From contig NC_049909.1 of assembly GCF_001411555.2 (NCBI RefSeq), forward strand, positions 1,240,001 through 1,304,000: a stretch of DNA of 64,000 bases, in the 5' to 3' direction. The notes beneath the pieces were generated by a model. It was given only the letters and a program-made list of their open reading frames with translations, was not told the DNA's origin and searched no databases. This stretch comes from Juglans regia (lineage: Eukaryota; Streptophyta; Magnoliopsida; Fagales; Juglandaceae). This document shows, one piece after another, positions 56,658 through 64,000 of this stretch. The first letter of the stretch is position 1. Each line of letters opens with the position of its first letter. Made by a program: the position numbers and the translations under genes.

Positions 56658-59600
56658 ATGGAAATGACGGCGAGAGAACACATAAAAGAGATACGTAGAA
56701 AAAAGTTTTCAATCGGAGGAGAACCGAACCCATTGACGGAGGATCTTCACCAGGCCGTCAGGAACCTCTCTGCTGAACTTTACGCCAAGGATGTCCACTT
56801 TCTCATGGAACTCATTCAGGTTCCTCACTCATTCTCTCTGATCATATATATGCATGGTTAATTTGCTTTGTGTGTGTGTTTGATCTTCGTGATGATCATG
56901 ATCATGATCGATGTATATGCTAGTACTTGACTTAAAAGTCACCTTGATTTATTGACTTCCGAGAAAAATGAGATTTTGAGATTTCATTTCCAGAGATTCA
57001 AATCATGTTTAATAATTAACACCTTCATTTTCACCAGTCCAGCATCGTCAATAAACTCTAGTTTTCATTTTCTAAAAGGTTGTTGGATAATGAAACGGAA
57101 CACCATGGATGCATGATATAGAGGCCAGATAATAAGAACGCTGGGCGTACCCCCAGCACAAATTTGTATTTTTATTTTCATATCTTTTAAATATATTTAA
57201 ATAGTTAAAAAAAATATATTAATATATTAAAAGTCACTTATTTAATTATTAAGTAAAAAAAAAAATTTAAATACATAAACGGTAAGTGAGTGGACAAATT
57301 CAGACAGCATACTAATATTTTTCTAATAATATATTGAAAATTGTGTCTTTCCAGCTTACGAAGTAACCAAATATATATATATATATATATATATATTCAA
57401 ATTAGAGATACATGATATTGGTGAATACTAAATAGTGTATGTATGTGTGCCAGAATGCGGAAGATAACGAATACATGGAGCGGGTGGGTCCATCTCTTGA
57501 GTTCCTGATTACCTCGGAGGACATTACGGGCACGGGAGCTCCATCAACATTACTTATTTTCAACAACGAGAAAGGTTTCTCTTCTAAAAACATAGACTCC
57601 ATTTGCAGTGTTGGTCGGTCCACCAAGAAAGGGAACAGGAAACGAGGTTATATTGGAGAGAAAGGTACCTGCCAGCCTATATGCTACTTTTTCACTCCAA
57701 TTAATAATACTACGTACTCCTATATATACTTTATACCATCGATATTGCAATATTCTCACGTATCTTAAAAATGCTAGCATCTGATGTATGTACATGATGC
57801 GTGTCTGCATGTAATCATTTTTGGAAAGATCATTAATTCAGAAAGAGCATGCATATGTATAAACAAGTAAACAACAATGGTGGAAATTGCTACGAAAAGT
57901 TGTTTGGGGGTGATGAGTCGTCAAGATTCATAAGTTGTCATGCGTTTGAGCAATGTGGAGTTTACTTTGAAGGGGTTTTGTTTTTTGTTTTCGATAAATA
58001 AAAACATAGCCGACGGCGACAAGTTATCTCAATCTTGCCCTGCCTCTGACACTGTGATTTTGCTATAATGCATGCACTTGTTAGATTTATATTGATATCT
58101 CTAGGCCTTTAATTTGATACACAAAAGCAACAACTTTTACATATTGTTTTTTAACAGATAAATGCTTACATGAAAGTTAATATGTTTGGGAAGTACTTAG
58201 TAACATCTCCTTGAAACTCATATGAAAGATGATTACATTAAGTGTAACTTCTAGAAATTACAAGCTTATTCCTTCTCTCTCTCTCTCTCTCTCTCTCTCA
58301 ATGCTCACGATATTACTTGATCTGTGCAATCATAAGATATAAACCTCGATTACTGTGAATTAATTATGAGCTATATTCTTCACTGTAATGAAAAAACTGA
58401 AAGAGAAGATAAACTTTAATCTGAAAATTGAACAACACTAAAGGAAGCTGTTGGAAGTATGGATCCCAGCTTTAATTCTAGAGTTGCCATCACTCATGTA
58501 TTTTTATTTTATTTTCTTTTTTGGCTTTGTGAGTATGGGAAGGATATGTATGTTCTTTTATTTCTAATTACATTACCATATGGTTAAAAATGCAGGAATT
58601 GGGTTCAAGAGTGTATTTCTCATTACTGCTCAGCCCTACATATTCAGCAATGGTTATCAGATACGATTCAACGAAGAGCCCTGCCCACATTGCAACCTTG
58701 GGTACATAGTTCCAGAATGGGTGGAGGAGAACCCAACTCTTTCTGATATACAACAGATATATGGTTCCAAAACATCTCTCCCAACAACAACAATTGTCTT
58801 ACCTTTGAAGCCTGATAAGGTCAAACCTGTGAAGCAGCAGCTCTCAAGTGTTCATCCTGAAGTTCTTTTATTCCTAACAAAGTTGAAGCGGCTCTCAGTC
58901 AGGGAACATAATAAGGATCCTAGGCTCAATACCATTAGTGCAATTTCTATTAGAAGCGAGACTAACTACGTGATGAGGAAGAACATTGATGCTGAGTCCT
59001 GCACATTCCATCTCTCCGCTGAGAGAAAGAATAATGGGTCTGACGCAGAATGCAGCTACTATATGTGGAAGCAAAAGTTCCCTGTAAGACATGAAAACAA
59101 AGTGGAAAGAAGAATGGAAGTAGAAGAGTTAGTGATCACGTTGGCTTTTCCTCTTGGAGAGCGTCTCAACAGAGGGACCAATTCACCTGGGATCTATGCA
59201 TTTCTTCCCACAGAGATGGTTACTAACTTTCCTTTTATAATTCAGGCAGATTTTCTTCTTGCATCATCACGGGAAACAATTCTCTTGGATAGCAAGTGGA
59301 ACCAAGGGATTCTTGACTGTGTTTCCTCCGCTTTTATTGATTCTTTTGTCTCCCTAGTTCGAAATTCTGAGAATGTTCCACCATCAACTTCGGCTTCCAT
59401 GTTCAGGTTCATTCCTGTCAACAGCTCTTCTTATCAAGAATTGAACAAAGTGAGGAATTCAATCAAGGAAAAGCTTGTTAAAGAAAATATTGTCCCAAGT
59501 CAGTCGTACACGCAGCAAAAGTTCTTTCATAAACCATGCGAACTCGGTAGGCTTATGCCTGTTTTTTGGAACATTTTGGAAAAGGCAGGGAAGCAGGGGG

Positions 59601-62600
59601 TGAGCTTGCTTAATCTCTCATCCCATGGAAAGTATATACTGAGTTCTTCACTTGATATAGGGGAGTATGATCACATATTGAGTTTCTTAGAAGTGGAACC
59701 AGTCAACAATGAATGGTATGCCAAGTGCATCCAGAGTTCTAACCTTGTTACAGGAGTAGCTGAGGACGTGTATTTGGAGATTTTACTATTTGTTGCCGAG
59801 AATTGGAAGTCAAAATTTGACAGCACCAAGATGAAAAGCATACCAATCATAAAATATTTGGGTGTTGATGGGCATGTATCTTTGTGCAGCATAGATGAAT
59901 GCAGAAACTCTTATAAGGTCGTGTCCTCATCCAAGTATTCTTGTCATTCTTGGTGGCTAATTAATTGGAACTCGGAATTCCATTGTCTTGCCAGTCATTT
60001 TTTTATGCCACAATACACACAAGATGCTATTCGATTATTTCCTAAGAAGATGACTTTACAACAATGGCTTCAAGATCATGTCAAGGTTGGTGCTGTGGAT
60101 GTAAATGACTATGCAGTTCACATTAATAACTGTATCACTAATAACCGGAAGCTCGCCATTGCCTTTGTTCACTTCTTATATCACTCTTTCGCAAAGAGTC
60201 ATCTGTCAAAAGTTGAAGTAGATTATTTATGTGGTATTATGCCCCTCGTAGATAACTATGGGGATCTAATCAGGCAAAGGAAAGGGGTTCTGGTCCCTGC
60301 CAAAGGAAGCAAATGGGCGGGATTGATTGGTTCAAATCCATGGAGAGGTGAAGGCTGTGTTGAGTTAGGAGAAGAATACTCGCGTCCGGATTCTTTTGTA
60401 GGTGAATCTTGTTCTGGAGAACAGCTCTTGGAGTTCCTTAAAACTCGTGTTTCTGCTTCTGATATCCCTCATATAGCTCCTCCCAATGTCGCAATTCCTG
60501 CTGTTTCTGCACCTCTCACCAAGCAAAACGCGTTCTTGCTTTTGGATTGGATTCAAAACCTGAAATGTAGAAGAACTCACATTCCAGAGAGATTCTTGGC
60601 AAGCATAAAGGAAGGTAGTTGGCTGAAGATTACTACCAATGGTTGCTCGGGTTACAGGCCACCATCTCGTTCGTTCATGCTTACTTCTTCACTAGGAAAC
60701 ATTTTGCAGAATGGATTAGTGCTTGCTGATATTCCATTGATTAATGAAAGTTTCTATGGTGATCAAATAAATAAATATAAGGAGGAGCTAAAGACAATTG
60801 GCGTCATGTTTGAGTATGGAGAAGCATGTGAATTTATTGGGAAGCATCTCATGTCTCTTGCTGATTCCTCCATTTTAACTAGAAGCCAGGTGATCTCCGT
60901 TTTGAGTTTCATCAGGTTTTTGAAGGAACATTATCTTGCACCAGAAAAATTCATCAATACTATCAAAGAAAGGAGATGGCTGAGGACATCCAACGGTGAC
61001 ATGTCTCCAGTTGGATCTGTTTTGTTTGATCATGAATGGAAAGTTGCATCTCAAATCAGTAACCTCCCCTTCATCGATACAGGTTACTTTGGGGATGCAA
61101 TCCTTTCTTATAAAGAGGAACTCAAGTCCCTTGGCGTGTTAATTGGCTTCAGGGAAAGTTACAAGCTTGTTGTAGACAATTTAAAATCACCTTCATCCTT
61201 CTCTTATCTGACAGCTGAGGCTGTTATATTGATACTGGAATGTATGCATCGTCATCCAAGACAATCCGACAAACTCATCAGGACATTGAGTGGTGTGAAA
61301 TGCTTCAAGACAAATATTGGTTACAAGTCTCCAGGAGAATGTTTCTTGTTTGACTCTCAGTGGGCTTGCATCCTACACGTTTTCAGCGGTTTCCCACTCA
61401 TTGATCATGATTTTTATGGAGACAGCATCTTCTTGTACAAAAACGAGTTGCGGCAAATAGGTGTAAAGGTGGATTTTGAGGAGGCAGTCAAAGTATTTGC
61501 CCAGAGTTTCAAGCAGCAAGCGGCTTCCATGACGAAAAAAAATGTTTTGTCCTTTTTTTCATGTTACAGATTGCTAAAGGATACTCCACATGAGTTTCCT
61601 TCAGATCTTAGGAAACTTGTCCGTGAAGTGAAGTGGCTGCGAACTAGGCTTGGTGATCACAGATTTCCAAGCAATTGCATTCTTTATGGTCCAGATTGGC
61701 AATCAATTGCCCCAATTACTCTGCTTCCTTTCCTAGATGATAGTGACAATTATTATGGCCAGGGCATTTACGAATACAAGAAAGAGCTGAAAAGTATAGG
61801 GATTGTCACAGAATTCAAAGATGGTGTAAAGTTAATTGCTGATGGTATTTCTTTCCCACAGGACCCTTCCATCATAACTCCTGCAAATGTGGTTGCCATG
61901 CTGGAATGCATCCGCTTTTTATTCCGTGATCATGGGAGTTACAAATTTCCAGACACTTTCTGGAAAAGAATCTCTCAAAAATGGTTGAAGACGAATTATG
62001 GTTATAGGCCTCCATATCAGTGCTCGTTGTTAGATTCTTCTTGGGGCTCTCATTTGAAGCATACGGATGGACCTTTTCTTGATGAAGGTTTTTATGGTTC
62101 TAACATTAGATCATACAAAGATGAGCTTAAACATATTCATGTTACTGTGGATGTAAAGGAAGGATGCCCATTGATTGCCAGTCACCTTGATTCCCATCAT
62201 GAGTTTTCCACTATAGTTCGAATTTATAACTACTTGAGTAAATTTAATTGGGAGCCAGACACTGAAGCAGCCAAAAGGATTTGGATCCCAAATGGAACTG
62301 AGAATGGAAAGTGGGTCAGCCTCGAAGAGTGTGTTTTGCATGACAAGGATGATCTCTTTAGTTCGCGCCTGCAAGTTTTGGAAAAATACTATGACCAGAA
62401 GCTACTCTTTTTTTTCTCAAGGGCTTTCAATGTTAAAAACAATCCCTCTGTTGATGATTACTGCCAACTTTGGAAGGTTTGGGAAAGTTCAAGACCCCAA
62501 GTGTCACATGAAGACTGTTTCAAGTTCTGGGCCTATGTTTCTAAGCACTGGAGTGGAAAGACTGAGAGAACTCTCACTGCTATGTTGGAGAAATTACCGG

Positions 62601-63349
62601 TTGCTTCAGATTCAAATGGAATTTTGCTGTCCGACAAGCATGATGTTTTCGTTGCCGATGATCTTCTACTGAAGGATCTTTTTGAACAGATTTCTCCTCG
62701 ACCCATATTTGTCTGGTATCCTGAGCGAAGCTCGCCTTCATTACCTCGGACAAAGTTGCTTGAAATGTACAGGAAAATCGGGGTCCGGACCATATCTGAA
62801 TCGGTAAAGAAGGAAGAAGCATCAATAGTGGATGTTGCTCAACTCAATCAGGTGAATCCAAAGGATATTTTGATTAAGAAAGGGTTGGTTAGGCTCATCC
62901 TCAGTTTTCTAGCAGATCCTGTGTTGAAGATGGAAGCAGAGAGGCGACATGAAGCTGTTCAAAGGTTTCTGAATATGACTTTCCTTGAGACAGTCGAACC
63001 CATCACTGTAAAATATACTTTATCACTTTCTTCAGGGGAAATCGTGGAATTGAAAGCGAGCCGGACGATATGTTGGGATAGGGAGGCCTCAAAGTTGTTT
63101 GCACAAAAGTTGGACAGATCCAGTGGATATAAGAAGATGATCGAGTATGCTACATATTTCTCTGAAGCAATATCAGAGGGTTTGTTGTGGGAAAACAGTG
63201 ATCATATTGGTGCACTATTTGATCTGATAAAGTTGTGTTTCGTCCTTGAGTTTAATGAGGAAGCAGTGGAGTTTGTAATGAAGTCCAAGAACATGCAGAT
63301 TTTCAAGGAGGACGAGGAGTTCCTTGCATCTATCTTCCCTTCAAACTAG
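56658..63349 (+). CDS. Sacsin/NO VEIN-like GHKL-ATPase protein, about 1708 aa
   Basis: Exons 56658-56819, 57454-57664 and 58596-63349 join with GT-AG introns and matching phases. Residues about 45-135 form a GHKL (Hsp90/histidine-kinase) ATP-binding site: ELIQNAEDN (N-box), NNEKGFSSKNI and GEKGIGFKS (glycine lid). Residues 135-390 continue the Hsp90-like fold (FLPTEMVTNFPFIIQADF). About 795-1340 hold five tandem repeats of roughly 110 residues with the core FYG..I..YK.EL..IGV. The C-terminus has no named domain. This matches the plant family of ATP-binding proteins related to sacsin and to Arabidopsis NO VEIN (close relatives annotated 'DNA binding; ATP binding'); biochemical function unknown, possibly chaperone-like. 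ATG 56658 is chosen because homology to the inverted copy includes MEM; ATGs 56631 and 56664 are alternatives. No stop or frameshift is seen. Confidence 0.9.
57371..57396. repeat. (AT)n microsatellite in intron 1
   Basis: About 13 AT units, 57 bases before the exon 2 acceptor. Confidence 0.9.
58274..58299. repeat. (TC)n microsatellite in intron 2
   Basis: About 12 TC units inside the 931-bp second intron. Confidence 0.9.
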
Positions 63350-64000
63350 GTAATTAAATAGTTATTGTCTGTGTTTAAATTAAATTAGGTGTGTTTGGCA
63401 TAACTATCAAGCATGAATCAGTTGCTGATTCTATTTATATAATGCTCTTGCCATCATGATGTGTAAACCAGCTTGTTTTGTTTTGTTGGGATTTTCTCTG
63501 CTTTTTACTTTTTATGTTGGGAGTCATGCTTTTGCTTGTAATTTCGAATGGATAAATTCTCCAAATGTTGTTTATTATAAATATATATATATATATGAGA
63601 AATTCTATTTGCAGTCTCCACTTGGGGACGGTATGTGCAGATCTTTTATTACATGAGAAAAAATATCATTTTAGAATGGATAGTTTTGTAATTTGAAAAA
63701 AATTTAAAGATAAAAATGCTTAAACTTGCATTGCAGTTCTCAAATAGGAACTATACATTAATATAAAAAAATATTGATATTAAAAGATAATATAAAAATA
63801 TTCACATACTTGAATTGAAATATACCAAAAAAAAAAGAAAAGAGAGAGAGACAGCTAACAAGTGTTAAAGATAGTGAGATATTTAAATTTACAAAACTTT
63901 AAGATCATATAAACACCGTTAAATTAAAAATTTATAAAAATGAGTCATGACACTCGAAATTGTCATTAGGAACATAATGTAAATTTCAACGAGAATGATC
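63350..64000 (+). other. 3' UTR and downstream flank of the sacsin-like gene
   Basis: The gene's 3' UTR should start here; no poly(A) signal stands out. 63597-63760 has ends tctatttgcagtctccact and gcagttctcaaataggaac that look like an old TIR pair. A GA run lies at 63841-63850. No further gene. Confidence 0.4.

Noticed and set aside
58895..62825. Minus-strand and alternative-frame ORFs inside the large exon (e.g. 62292-62672, 62580-62825)
   Set aside because: Shadows of the 1589-codon plus-strand frame.

Overview
This is plant nuclear DNA from a dicot. The evidence is intron-bearing genes with GT-AG junctions, AT-rich intergenic DNA, dense nested transposons, and a ubiquitin-conjugating enzyme of the plant UBC27 type. 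A short MITE with TTGTTTTCA-type ends and an ATGAGATGAGTTGAG-like interior resembles a repeat I associate with walnut-family genomes (Juglandaceae, Fagales). That placement is an inference from memory of repeat style; the species cannot be read from the window.

Only three loci look like intact host genes. (1) UBC27 lies on the minus strand at 16180-18880, with five coding exons giving 194 aa (UBC fold plus C-terminal UBA domain). (2) A large sacsin/NO VEIN-like GHKL-ATPase gene lies on the plus strand at 56658-63349, with three exons giving about 1708 aa. (3) An unrecognised 46-aa single-pass membrane microprotein lies on the minus strand at 8759-8899. Broken host genes are a NIPA-type magnesium transporter (2079-2944, minus), a Sec23 fragment (52240-52490, plus), and an inverted, internally deleted copy of the sacsin-like gene (42157-44044, minus).

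Most of the rest is mobile DNA. 0.85-1.7 kb: LTR-like remnant. 3.4-5.3 kb: hAT transposase relic. 5.4-6.5 kb: Ty3/gypsy integrase tail. 9.75-15.54 kb: nearly complete L1-type LINE with its target-site duplication, next to a 113-bp retrocopy with its own. 21.7-25.1 kb: deleted Ty1/copia element carrying a CACTA mini-element and a MITE. 29.4-37.6 kb: decayed CACTA/En-Spm element with TNP2. 45.5-51.5 kb: three-level nest of CACTA, Ty1/copia and a complete TRIM. Three copies of one AT-rich palindromic MITE family sit at 19.0, 37.6 and 54.3 kb, and two further TIR elements at 53.0 and 55.7 kb crowd the region upstream of the sacsin-like gene.

The most interesting items are the partial inverted paralog of the sacsin-like gene, whose surviving exons differ by several frame-preserving codon insertions; a young 105-bp-arm inverted repeat at 54871-55125 that could produce a hairpin RNA; the TRIM with exact 5-bp target-site duplication and both priming sites; and the 46-aa membrane microprotein. 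I saw no rRNA or CRISPR array, and no tRNA, although a proper tRNA scan could not be run.
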